Shown here: positions 1-6,612 of the stretch, piece by piece | Layout: each line of letters starts with the position of its first letter | Numbering within the stretch: the stretch's first letter is position 1 | Source: Clostridia bacterium | GTDB lineage: Bacteria; Bacillota_A; Clostridia; Lachnospirales; Lachnospiraceae | Assembly: GCA_012515365.1 (NCBI GenBank) | Contig: JAAYYM010000476.1 | Location: 1 to 11,498, forward strand | Reading direction: 5' to 3' | Length of the DNA: 11,498 nucleotides | The notes under the pieces: generated by a model | The model's database searches: none | The model's input: only the letters and a program-made list of their open reading frames with translations | What the model was told of the DNA's origin: nothing | Translations under genes and position numbers: made by a program

Positions 1-1
1 A

Positions 2-778
2 GTACCTACAACAACAGCATTTGCATTAACAGAGCAGGATGTTAAAGATGCTCAGGCAGCAGCAGAAGCAAAAGTAAAAGCTTTAGCAGCAGAGCAGGAA
101 GCAGCAAGACAGGCACTTTATCAGTCAAATCTTGCAGCATTCAATGCTCAGCAGGACGCAGTTAAATCACAGGCAGCTCAGGCAGAAGCAGCAAGACAGG
201 CATTATATGCAAGCAATCTTGCAGCATTCCAGGCATCACAGGCAGCTGTAAAAGCTCAGGCAGCAGAAGCAGAAGCAGCAAGACAGGCACTCTATAAGTC
301 AAACCTTGCAGCATTCCAGGCATCACAGGCAGCTAATGCAGCAAAAGCAGCAGAAGCAGAAGCAGCAAGACAGGCACTTTATCAGTCAAATCTTGCAGCA
401 TTCAATGCATCACAGGCAGCTAATGCAGCAAAAGCAGCAGAAGCAGAAGCAGCAAGACAGGCACTTTATCAGTCAAACCTTGCAGCATTTAATGCATCAC
501 AGGCAGCTGTAAAAGCTCAGGCAGCTCAGGCAGAGGCAGCAAGACAGGCACTTTATCAGCAGAACCTTGCTTCTTTCCAGGCATCACAGGCAGCTGTAAA
601 AGCTCAGGCAGCAGCAGCAGAAGCAGCTAGACAGGCAACATATCAGTCAAACCTTGCAGCATTCAATGCATCTCAGGAAGCAGTGAAAGCTCAGGCAGCA
701 GCTCAGCAGGCAGCTAGAGACGCTCTTTACAAAGAGCTTAAAGAAAAATTAGCAGCAGCTGGAATCTTTGTTGGCTAA
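2..778 (+). CDS. Alanine-rich 29-residue-repeat protein, C-terminal part (5' end outside window)
   Basis: The reading frame is open from the window edge to TAA at 776-778, giving 258 residues of a longer protein. After about 33 residues of related Ala/Gln/Glu/Lys-rich sequence it consists of seven complete 29-residue repeats and a partial eighth, with consensus start AARQALYQSNLAAF followed by an Ala/Gln/Lys/Glu-rich half. It closes with a short tail ending LAAAGIFVG. There is no Cys, Pro is almost absent (one, near the left edge), and Ala is nearly always encoded by GCA, which suggests strong expression. The composition implies one long, nearly continuous alpha helix with Tyr7, Leu11 and Phe14 of each unit on one face. 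No LPXTG motif, transmembrane segment or catalytic motif is visible in this part. I do not recognise the family. A filamentous, surface or scaffold role is possible, but the missing N-terminus would decide whether it is exported. Confidence 0.85.
   Translation, partial: VPTTTAFALTEQDVKDAQAAAEAKVKALAAEQEAARQALYQSNLAAFNAQQDAVKSQAAQAEAARQALYASNLAAFQASQAAVKAQAAEAEAARQALYKSNLAAFQASQAANAAKAAEAEAARQALYQSNLAAFNASQAANAAKAAEAEAARQALYQSNLAAFNASQAAVKAQAAQAEAARQALYQQNLASFQASQAAVKAQAAAAEAARQATYQSNLAAFNASQEAVKAQAAAQQAARDALYKELKEKLAAAGIFVG
101..733 (+). repeat. 87-bp in-frame tandem repeat, 7 full units plus a partial one
   Basis: Units begin at 101, 188, 275, 362, 449, 536, 623 and 710, each exactly 87 bp after the last, and each starts with GCA GC(A/T) AGA. 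The units starting at 362 and 449 are almost identical at DNA level while the outer ones differ by scattered substitutions, which suggests recent duplication in the middle of the array. Before unit 1 the sequence keeps the same amino-acid style but is 11 residues out of register, one hendecad helix period. The last unit is truncated after about eight codons and runs into the C-terminal tail. Confidence 0.95.
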
Positions 779-794
779 TTACTACAAGTATTCT

Positions 795-827
795 AAAAAG
801 AACCGATGCCATGTCGGTTCTTTTTTT
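795..827 (+). terminator. Rho-independent terminator of the repeat-protein gene
   Basis: A perfect 7-bp stem, GAACCGA (800-806) with TCGGTTC (814-820), has a 7-nt loop and is followed by seven T. An A-tract at 795-799 extends pairing into the T-tract. It starts 16 nt after the stop codon at 776-778, so it separates this gene from gdpP. Confidence 0.92.
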
Positions 828-888
828 ATGTAGTTTTGAAGGAAAAAAATGGGACTTGTCTGGGTTTTACTTAGGAGAGGCTTGACGC

Positions 889-917
889 TTGTGCACAATC
901 AGAATAAATGATATAAT
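889..917 (+). promoter_or_regulatory. Extended -10 promoter for the gdpP-rplI-dnaB operon
   Basis: The -10 box TATAAT (912-917) is perfect and carries the TGn extension (TG at 909-910). The -35 region 17 nt upstream (TTGTGC, 889-894) is weak, as is usual for extended -10 promoters. A better -35 match, TTGACG at 882-887, is too far away (24 nt). Transcription should start near 924, which leaves almost no leader for an ATG at 930 and supports the ATG at 957. Confidence 0.7.
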
Positions 918-956
918 GATGTTTGTTGGATGCAAATCAATGATAAGAGGTTGGAA

Positions 957-3002
957 ATGATGAGCAAACGAATCAAATTTAAGGGTCAGCTGAATTCCTA
1001 TATTAAGTGGCCGATATGGCTAAGCCTATTGATGATTTTTGTCAATGCATATATGTTTGTGATCGATGTCAAAGCAGGTGCTGTTATGGCTGCTTTTTCG
1101 TGTGTCTATCTCATTATTTCATTAAGCCTGTATTTTAGAAACCGTACAATATTTTTTAATGAAATGATCAGCTTTGCTACCCAGTATGGTCAAGTACAGC
1201 GTCAGCTTTTACGATCTCTTGAAATTCCTTATGCCCTGCTCGATGAGAGTGGAAGGATCATTTGGACAAATGAATCCTTTGAAACAACACTTCACATTAA
1301 GAAAGGATATCGAAAATCAATTCTCTCTATTTTACCTGAGATAAAAAAAGAAAATATGCCGAACAAGGATTTTGAAACAGAATGCTTTCTGACACATCAG
1401 GATCGGGACTATCGTGTCAGCATGCGTAAAGTATCTATGCAGGATATGATGTCTAATTCCCTGATTTCCGGATTTGATAGTGATAGTTTTCTAATTGCAA
1501 TGTTTCTTTTTGATGAAACGCAGATTAATAAATATGCGCGGGAAAATGATGAACAAAAATTAGCGGTCGGTTTGATTTATCTGGATAATTATGAGGAAGC
1601 GCTGGAAAGTGTCGAGGAAGTAAGGCGTTCGTTGCTTGTTGCCTTGATTGATAGAAAAATCAACAAATATTTTTCTACAATTGACGGATTGGTCAGAAAA
1701 TTGGAAAAGGATAAATATCTTGTTCTGACACAAAAAAGAGGGCTTGAATCAATCCGTGAAATGAGATTTGAAATACTGGAAGATGTTAAAACTGTTAATA
1801 TCGGAAATGAAATGGCTGTTACATTGAGTATCGGAATTGGTCAGGATGGCGATACTTACATGTCAAATTATGAATATGCAAGAAACGCAATTGATCTGGC
1901 TTTGGGACGAGGCGGTGATCAGGCTATTGTTAAGACGCCATCTGATATCTATTATTATGGTGGAAAGAGCCAGAAGGCAGAAAAGAATACGCGTGTAAAG
2001 GCCAGAGTGAAGGCACATGCTTTGCGCGAAATTATTGAAGGAAAAGATAAAATCGTGATCATGGGGCATAAAATCATCGATGTCGATGCATTTGGTGCTG
2101 CGATCGGTGTTTATCGTGCTGCGAAAACATTTGGAAAAAAGACTCATATTGTCATCAATGATATTACAACCTCGATTCGTCCGCTAATAGATTCCTTTAA
2201 GCACGATGCAGATTATGATGAAGATTTATTTGTTACGAATTCTGAAGCGATGGAAATGATTGATACGAATACAGTTCTGGTAGTAGTAGATGTCAACAGA
2301 CCGAGCTATACAGAGTGCAAGGAGCTGATTGATTTATGTCAGACAATCGTTGTACTTGATCATCATCGACAGAGTTCGGAAAAGATAGAGAAAGCGACTT
2401 TATCATATATTGAACCATATGCATCATCTGCATCAGAAATGATAGCGGAAATCCTGCAGTATATCAGTGATGCGGTTAAACTGAAACCGGTTGAAGCGGA
2501 CTGCATTTATTCCGGAATTATGATTGATACAAATAATTTTATGACAAAAACAGGTGTGAGAACATTTGAAGCAGCAGCTTATCTGAGAAGGAATGGAGCT
2601 GATGTGACAAGAGTCCGCAAATTATTCAGAGATGATATGGTAGACTATAAGGCACGTGCAGAAGCAGTCAGACATGCAGAGGTATTCAATAGTGATTTCG
2701 CGATCTCAAAATTTGAGAGTGAGGGAATTGAAAGTCCGACTGTAGTAGGTGCTCAGGCGGCCAATGAATTATTGAATATCAATGGAATCAAAGCATCCTT
2801 TGTTCTGACTGAGTATAATGGAAAAGTATATATCAGTGCCAGATCAATAGATGAGATTAATGTACAGATTATTATGGAACGAATGGGTGGCGGCGGCCAC
2901 ATTAATATAGCTGGGGCACAGATCCCGGGAGTTTCTTTGGATGAGGCAAAGCAAATGCTGACACAGACTCTGACAAACATGCTGAAAGAAGGAGAGATTT
3001 AA
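957..3002 (+). CDS. gdpP: GdpP-type cyclic-di-AMP phosphodiesterase (DHH/DHHA1)
   Basis: Membrane-bound enzyme that hydrolyses c-di-AMP to pApA and so tunes potassium, osmotic and cell-wall homeostasis. The 681 residues show the family order: two transmembrane helices (about 18-36 and 40-60), a PAS-like domain (about 81-130), a degenerate GGDEF domain without an intact GGDEF motif (about 200-327), then DHH and DHHA1 domains. Metal-binding motifs are GHKIIDVDAFG (370-380), DVNRPS (445-450) and DHH (468-470), with DHHA1 motif GGGGH at 644-648. Length is close to the roughly 660 residues of the Bacillus protein. The start at 957 has AAGAGG 6 nt upstream; the frame opens at 930, but that ATG lies about 6 nt from the predicted transcription start and lacks a ribosome site. 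ATG 960 is an alternative. It is the first gene of the conserved gdpP-rplI-dnaB cluster; its 3' end carries the ribosome site of rplI. Confidence 0.95.
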   Translation: MMSKRIKFKGQLNSYIKWPIWLSLLMIFVNAYMFVIDVKAGAVMAAFSCVYLIISLSLYFRNRTIFFNEMISFATQYGQVQRQLLRSLEIPYALLDESGRIIWTNESFETTLHIKKGYRKSILSILPEIKKENMPNKDFETECFLTHQDRDYRVSMRKVSMQDMMSNSLISGFDSDSFLIAMFLFDETQINKYARENDEQKLAVGLIYLDNYEEALESVEEVRRSLLVALIDRKINKYFSTIDGLVRKLEKDKYLVLTQKRGLESIREMRFEILEDVKTVNIGNEMAVTLSIGIGQDGDTYMSNYEYARNAIDLALGRGGDQAIVKTPSDIYYYGGKSQKAEKNTRVKARVKAHALREIIEGKDKIVIMGHKIIDVDAFGAAIGVYRAAKTFGKKTHIVINDITTSIRPLIDSFKHDADYDEDLFVTNSEAMEMIDTNTVLVVVDVNRPSYTECKELIDLCQTIVVLDHHRQSSEKIEKATLSYIEPYASSASEMIAEILQYISDAVKLKPVEADCIYSGIMIDTNNFMTKTGVRTFEAAAYLRRNGADVTRVRKLFRDDMVDYKARAEAVRHAEVFNSDFAISKFESEGIESPTVVGAQAANELLNINGIKASFVLTEYNGKVYISARSIDEINVQIIMERMGGGGHINIAGAQIPGVSLDEAKQMLTQTLTNMLKEGEI

Positions 3003-3003
3003 T

Positions 3004-3450
3004 ATGCAGGTTATTTTATTACAGGATGTAAAAGCGTTAGGAAAAAAGGGTGAAATTGTTACAGTTACCGACGGATATGCAAAGAACTGTATCTTACCTA
3101 AGAAGTTAGGTGTGGAGGCTACAGGTAAAAATCTGAATGATTTAAAACTACATAAAGCAAACAGTGAAAAGGTCGCTGAAGAACAGTTGGAAGCAGCGCA
3201 GAAATTTGCAAAAGAGCTAGAATCAAAAACTGTAGTTGTTAAGATGAAAGCAGGAGAAGGCGGAAAAGTATTTGGTTCTGTTTCTTCGAAGGAAATAGCA
3301 AAAGAAGCATTAGAACAACATTCATTTGAGCTAGATAAAAAGAAAATTGTTTTAACGGATCCGATTAAAAGCTTTGGAATGTATGAGGTACCTGTAAAGC
3401 TCCACTCAAAGGTGACGGCAAAGCTCTCTGTTAAGGTAGAAGAATTATAG
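3004..3450 (+). CDS. rplI: Ribosomal protein L9
   Basis: Protein of the 50S subunit that binds 23S rRNA near the L1 stalk and helps reading-frame fidelity. The N-terminal signature MQVILLQDVKALGKKGEIV and the following VTDGYAKNCILPK are typical of the RNA-binding N domain. A charged connecting helix follows (about 40-75), then the C domain with GEGGKVFGSVSSKEIA. At 148 residues the length is normal. The ATG lies one base after the gdpP stop and its ribosome site AAGGAGAG (2989-2996) is inside gdpP, so the two genes are probably translationally coupled. dnaB follows after 18 nt. No anomaly seen. Confidence 0.98.
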   Translation: MQVILLQDVKALGKKGEIVTVTDGYAKNCILPKKLGVEATGKNLNDLKLHKANSEKVAEEQLEAAQKFAKELESKTVVVKMKAGEGGKVFGSVSSKEIAKEALEQHSFELDKKKIVLTDPIKSFGMYEVPVKLHSKVTAKLSVKVEEL

Positions 3451-3468
3451 TAAAGGTGGAGTATTGGG

Positions 3469-4800
3469 ATGGAGGAAGCATTACTAAAGCGAATATTACC
3501 GCATAGTATTGAAGCAGAACAGTCCGTTATAGGTGCTATGATTATAGACTCAGAAGCAATTAGTATTGCTTCTGAAATTGTCCATGAAGATGATTTCTAT
3601 GGAAAACAATATGGTATTTTGTTTGGTGCAATGGTTGAACTCATGAATGAGGGAAAACCGGTGGATCTTGTTACGTTACAAAATCGATTAAAGGAAAAGG
3701 ATGTACCTCCGGAAATCAGCAGTATTGAATATGTCAGAGAGCTGATCACGGCAGTTCCGACTTCTGCTAATGTAAAGTATTATGCCAATATTGTAGCTGA
3801 AAAGGCTCTGCTTCGTCGGTTGATCCGTATTACGGAGGATATTTCAAACACCTGCTATATGGGTAAAGAAACCACGGAATTTATTCTGGAGGATACGGAA
3901 AAACGTATCTTTGATATTGTACAAAGAAGAAATACAGGTGATTTTGTACCAATCAGTGATGTGGTCATTCATGCATTAGAAAAGATACAGATCGCATCTC
4001 AGACAAAGGGAGCTGTTACGGGGATACCAACAGGTTTTCTTGATCTTGATTTTAAAACTGCAGGTATGCAGCCTTCAGATTTAGTTTTGATAGCAGCGAG
4101 ACCATCTATGGGAAAAACAGCTTTTGTGCTAAATATTGCACAGCATGTATGCTTTAATGTACATGCATCAGCTGCTATTTTTAGCTTGGAAATGTCAAAA
4201 GAACAATTGATCAACCGTCTGCTCTCATTGGAATCACATGTTGATTCTCAGGCCATCCGAACAGGAAGTATGTCGGATTCAGATTGGGAAAGTTTGATAG
4301 AGGGTGCGACAACGATAGCGAATTCACGTCTGGTAATTGATGATACTCCTGGTATTTCGATTGCAGAATTGCGTTCAAAATGCAGAAAGTACAAGCTGGA
4401 GAATGATTTGCAGATCATCATCATTGACTACTTACAGCTGATGACAGGCAGTGGAAAAGCGGAGTCAAGGCAACAGGAAATATCTGATATCTCCAGATCT
4501 TTAAAATCCCTTGCAAGGGAACTGAATGTACCGGTGATTGCCTTGTCACAGTTATCCAGACAGGTAGAGCAAAGACCTGATCACAGACCAATGCTTTCGG
4601 ATCTGCGTGATTCAGGAGCCATTGAGCAGGATGCCGATGTGGTTATGTTTTTATACAGAGATGATTATTATAATAAAGATACAGATAAGCCCGGAATTGC
4701 AGAAGTCATCATAGCAAAACAAAGAAATGGTCCAATCGGAACGGTAGAATTAGTCTGGCTTGCAAATTATACAAAATTTGCCAATAAGGAAAGAGACTAG
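3469..4800 (+). CDS. dnaB: Replicative DNA helicase DnaB (called DnaC in Bacillus)
   Basis: Hexameric ATP-dependent helicase that unwinds DNA at the replication fork and recruits primase. The N-terminal DnaB domain begins PHSIEAEQSVIGAM (about 11-24). The RecA-like motor has Walker A ARPSMGKT (210-217), Walker B IIIIDYLQLM (316-325), the motif SQLSRQVEQRPD (360-371) and the DSGAIEQDADVV signature (381-392). KQRNGP at 417-422 includes the arginine-finger region. At 443 residues it is the normal length, with no sign of an intein. The ribosome site AAAGGTGG lies before the ATG. It is the last gene of the gdpP operon and is followed by a hairpin terminator. Confidence 0.98.
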   Translation: MEEALLKRILPHSIEAEQSVIGAMIIDSEAISIASEIVHEDDFYGKQYGILFGAMVELMNEGKPVDLVTLQNRLKEKDVPPEISSIEYVRELITAVPTSANVKYYANIVAEKALLRRLIRITEDISNTCYMGKETTEFILEDTEKRIFDIVQRRNTGDFVPISDVVIHALEKIQIASQTKGAVTGIPTGFLDLDFKTAGMQPSDLVLIAARPSMGKTAFVLNIAQHVCFNVHASAAIFSLEMSKEQLINRLLSLESHVDSQAIRTGSMSDSDWESLIEGATTIANSRLVIDDTPGISIAELRSKCRKYKLENDLQIIIIDYLQLMTGSGKAESRQQEISDISRSLKSLARELNVPVIALSQLSRQVEQRPDHRPMLSDLRDSGAIEQDADVVMFLYRDDYYNKDTDKPGIAEVIIAKQRNGPIGTVELVWLANYTKFANKERD

Positions 4801-4831
4801 AACCGAATACTTTGGTACAGTTAAGATACAT

Positions 4832-4869
4832 AAGAGAACAGGTAAGCAAATGCTGCCTGTTCTTTTCTT
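4832..4869 (+). terminator. Rho-independent terminator after dnaB
   Basis: GAACAGG (4836-4842) pairs perfectly with CCTGTTC (4856-4862). The stem is lengthened by outer A/T pairs and by inner pairs around an AAAT loop, and is followed by TTTTCTT. It sits about 30 nt after the dnaB stop and ends the gdpP operon. The T-tract is interrupted by one C, so some read-through into the MerR-type gene is possible. Confidence 0.8.
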
Positions 4870-4896
4870 ACATATCAATATTATTAGGAGGTCGTC

Positions 4897-5466
4897 ATGG
4901 GGAAGATGAAATATATGATATCAGATGCTGCAAAAGAGGTAGACGTGGAGGCACATGTACTCAGATACTGGGAGGAAGAATTAAAGCTTGACATAGCACG
5001 TAATGAAATGGGTCATCGATATTATACAGATGAGGATATCATTAAATTTCGTGAAATTCGTGATCTGAAGGAGAAAGGCTATCAGCTAAAAGCGATCAAA
5101 ATGTTTTTTCTGAATCAGGAGACACAAGAAGCTGTAAAGTCGGAACTGACGCAACAGCAACATCAGGTACATCAACAGCAACACCAGATTGTTAATGTAC
5201 AGGATGCAGATACTGTTCATGTTCTTAATGGTGACAGACGCCAACAGGCCAAGGAAGTATTTCGTGAATTGATGGCAGAGATCATGGCAGAACATACAAA
5301 TCTGATCATAGCAGCTATGAATGAAAAGGTTGGTGACCGGGTGATCAAACAGGTAGATTATCTATTTAGAGAGCAAGAAGAAAAAGAGGAAGCGCGTTAT
5401 CAGCAAATAGATCGTCTGATCCGCGGAAAGCAATTCGGAAGAAAAAAAAGAAAGAACAGGCTGTAA
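4897..5466 (+). CDS. MerR-type HTH protein with Gln/His-rich linker and basic tail
   Basis: Predicted DNA-binding protein of 189 residues. The N-terminal 70 residues form a MerR-superfamily winged HTH: ISDAAKEVDVEAHVLRYWEEE, then MGHRYYTDEDIIKFREIRDLKEKGY. There is no metal-binding Cys set and no recognisable effector domain. A Gln/His-rich stretch (about 85-97) leads to a helical, coiled-coil-like C half (about 115-175) and a very basic end (177-189, GRKKRKNRL). This plan of HTH plus coiled coil, without a ligand domain, recalls the chromosome-anchoring protein RacA as well as ordinary regulators, but I cannot assign a role. The ribosome site AGGAGG is 5 nt before the ATG. No clear promoter was found in the 96-nt gap after dnaB. 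The last codons and the stop are part of the terminator hairpin. Confidence 0.85.
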   Translation: MGKMKYMISDAAKEVDVEAHVLRYWEEELKLDIARNEMGHRYYTDEDIIKFREIRDLKEKGYQLKAIKMFFLNQETQEAVKSELTQQQHQVHQQQHQIVNVQDADTVHVLNGDRRQQAKEVFRELMAEIMAEHTNLIIAAMNEKVGDRVIKQVDYLFREQEEKEEARYQQIDRLIRGKQFGRKKRKNRL

Positions 5467-5483
5467 GGTCTGTTCTTTCTTTT
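5446..5483. terminator. Bidirectional terminator between the MerR-type gene and ferredoxin
   Basis: A 14-bp perfect inverted repeat (5446-5459 with 5470-5483) has a 10-nt loop. It is rich in A on the left arm and T on the right, so it reads as a terminator in both directions; a further A-run at 5442-5449 gives the T-tract for leftward transcripts. The MerR-type stop codon (5464-5466) lies in the loop, and the convergent ferredoxin gene ends at 5531. Confidence 0.9.
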
Positions 5484-5530
5484 GTACATGTAACTGCATA
5501 TGTTGCAAAACAGTAATATGAAGCAGCTGA

Positions 5531-5701
5531 CTACTCAGAATCAATTGCACCAGTTGGACAGCTTGATGCACATGTTCCGCAATCAATACAAGAGTCAGGA
5601 TTGATTTCATATTTACCATCGCCTTGTGAAATTGCACCTACAGGACATTCTCCTTCGCAAGAACCACAAGAAACGCAAGAATCAGAAATAACAAATGCCA
5701 T
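5531..5701 (-). CDS. Clostridial-type 2[4Fe-4S] ferredoxin
   Basis: Small electron carrier of 56 residues with two [4Fe-4S] clusters. Two CxxCxxCxxxCP motifs are visible, with Cys at 9, 12, 15, 19 and 38, 41, 44, 48, and each is followed by (V/T)GAI as in classical clostridial ferredoxins. The protein is acidic with no extra domains. The ribosome site AAGGAGG lies 9 nt before the ATG at 5701. It is the last gene of the leftward GH18-pflA-ferredoxin unit, 108 nt after pflA. That gap is AT-rich and holds a TATAAT (5760-5765 on this strand) that could be a separate weak promoter. PflA needs a reduced ferredoxin or flavodoxin to cleave SAM, so this neighbour is a plausible donor (inference). Confidence 0.96.
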   Translation of the reverse strand: MAFVISDSCVSCGSCEGECPVGAISQGDGKYEINPDSCIDCGTCASSCPTGAIDSE

Positions 5702-5809
5702 ATCAATTTACCTCCTTCATTCAATCAGTATTTTAATTTATTCTAATATATAATTTCATATTATACAAGTACTAATTCAGATACAAAAATGAATAAAAAC
5801 TAATTTAAA

Positions 5810-6565
5810 CTAATTATGCAGTGACTTACGATACGCCTTAATTCCGTCTAAAATGACCTGCTTTTTACGGATTGCCACTTCCTTATCCATATCTGGGGTA
5901 TCCTTTAGTACATAATCCATGTGAAGCGCTTCATATTTTACTTTTCCCATCGTATGATAAGGCAAAACATCAAGTGCTTTCAGATTATTTAGAGAACCGA
6001 TAAAATAACCAAGCTCATAGAGATATTTATCATCATCCGTGATCCCGGGCACTACGACATGACGAATCCAGATATCTACATTTCTTTGCTCGGTATATTT
6101 GGCAAAAGCAAGAATGCCGTCATTTGGCTGGGATGTCAGCTCTTTATGTTTTTCGGGATTGATGTGCTTGATGTCAAGCATGATCAAATCCGTATACTGC
6201 ATCAGTTCGTCCAGTTTCTTAATCAACTCTGTATTGGAAGGTGTGTATGCGATTCCGGAAGTATCAATACATGTGTGGATGTCGTGTTCTTTTGCCTCTT
6301 TGAATAAGGCAATCAGAAAATCTACCTGCATAAGTGGCTCTCCACCTGTTACAGTCAGGCCACCATTGGCGTAGAAGCCTCTTTTCTTTAAATAATCTTC
6401 AATAATTTCATGGGAATCTATTCGCTTGCCACCTGACATAGGCCATGTATCTGGATTATGACAATAAAGACAGCGCATCGGACATCCCTGAACAAATACG
6501 ACATATCTGACGCCGGGACCATCAACGGTACCAAAGCTTTCTATTGAATGTATTCTTCCTTCCAT
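5810..6565 (-). CDS. pflA: Pyruvate formate-lyase-activating enzyme
   Basis: Radical SAM enzyme that uses a reduced [4Fe-4S] cluster and S-adenosylmethionine to install the catalytic glycyl radical on PflB under anaerobic conditions. The N-terminus has the family motif TVDGPGVRYVVFVQGCP, and the cluster-binding CxxxCxxC is Cys28-Cys32-Cys35 in CPMRCLYCHNPDTW. GGEP, which contacts SAM, is at 74-77. The length of 251 residues is normal for PflA, and no extra ferredoxin-like insert is present as in other glycyl-radical activases. Ribosome site GGAGT lies 8 nt before ATG 6565. The gene follows the GH18 gene after 47 nt with no terminator between them, so it is probably co-transcribed. Its substrate pflB is 4.3 kb away on the other strand. 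Confidence 0.96.
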   Translation of the reverse strand: MEGRIHSIESFGTVDGPGVRYVVFVQGCPMRCLYCHNPDTWPMSGGKRIDSHEIIEDYLKKRGFYANGGLTVTGGEPLMQVDFLIALFKEAKEHDIHTCIDTSGIAYTPSNTELIKKLDELMQYTDLIMLDIKHINPEKHKELTSQPNDGILAFAKYTEQRNVDIWIRHVVVPGITDDDKYLYELGYFIGSLNNLKALDVLPYHTMGKVKYEALHMDYVLKDTPDMDKEVAIRKKQVILDGIKAYRKSLHN

Positions 6566-6612
6566 AATCTATACTCCTTTTCCGACTGAATCGTTTTGCG
6601 ATTATACGTTCA

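Noticed and set aside
306..512. Frame of 68 codons rich in Gln/His within the repeat array
   Set aside because: It is an out-of-frame reading of the 87-bp repeat; the continuous frame starting at base 2 spans the whole array and ends at a stop 16 nt before a terminator.
2..778. CRISPR array
   Set aside because: The 87-bp units are contiguous, in frame and protein-coding, with no spacers between repeats.
930..956. Earlier ATG start for gdpP at 930
   Set aside because: It lies about 6 nt from the predicted transcription start and has no ribosome site, while 957 has AAGAGG 6 nt upstream.
4832..5483. Mobile cassette bounded by similar GAACAG hairpins around the MerR-type gene
   Set aside because: The shared core is only 6-7 bp inside ordinary terminators, and there are no direct repeats, integrase or change in base composition.
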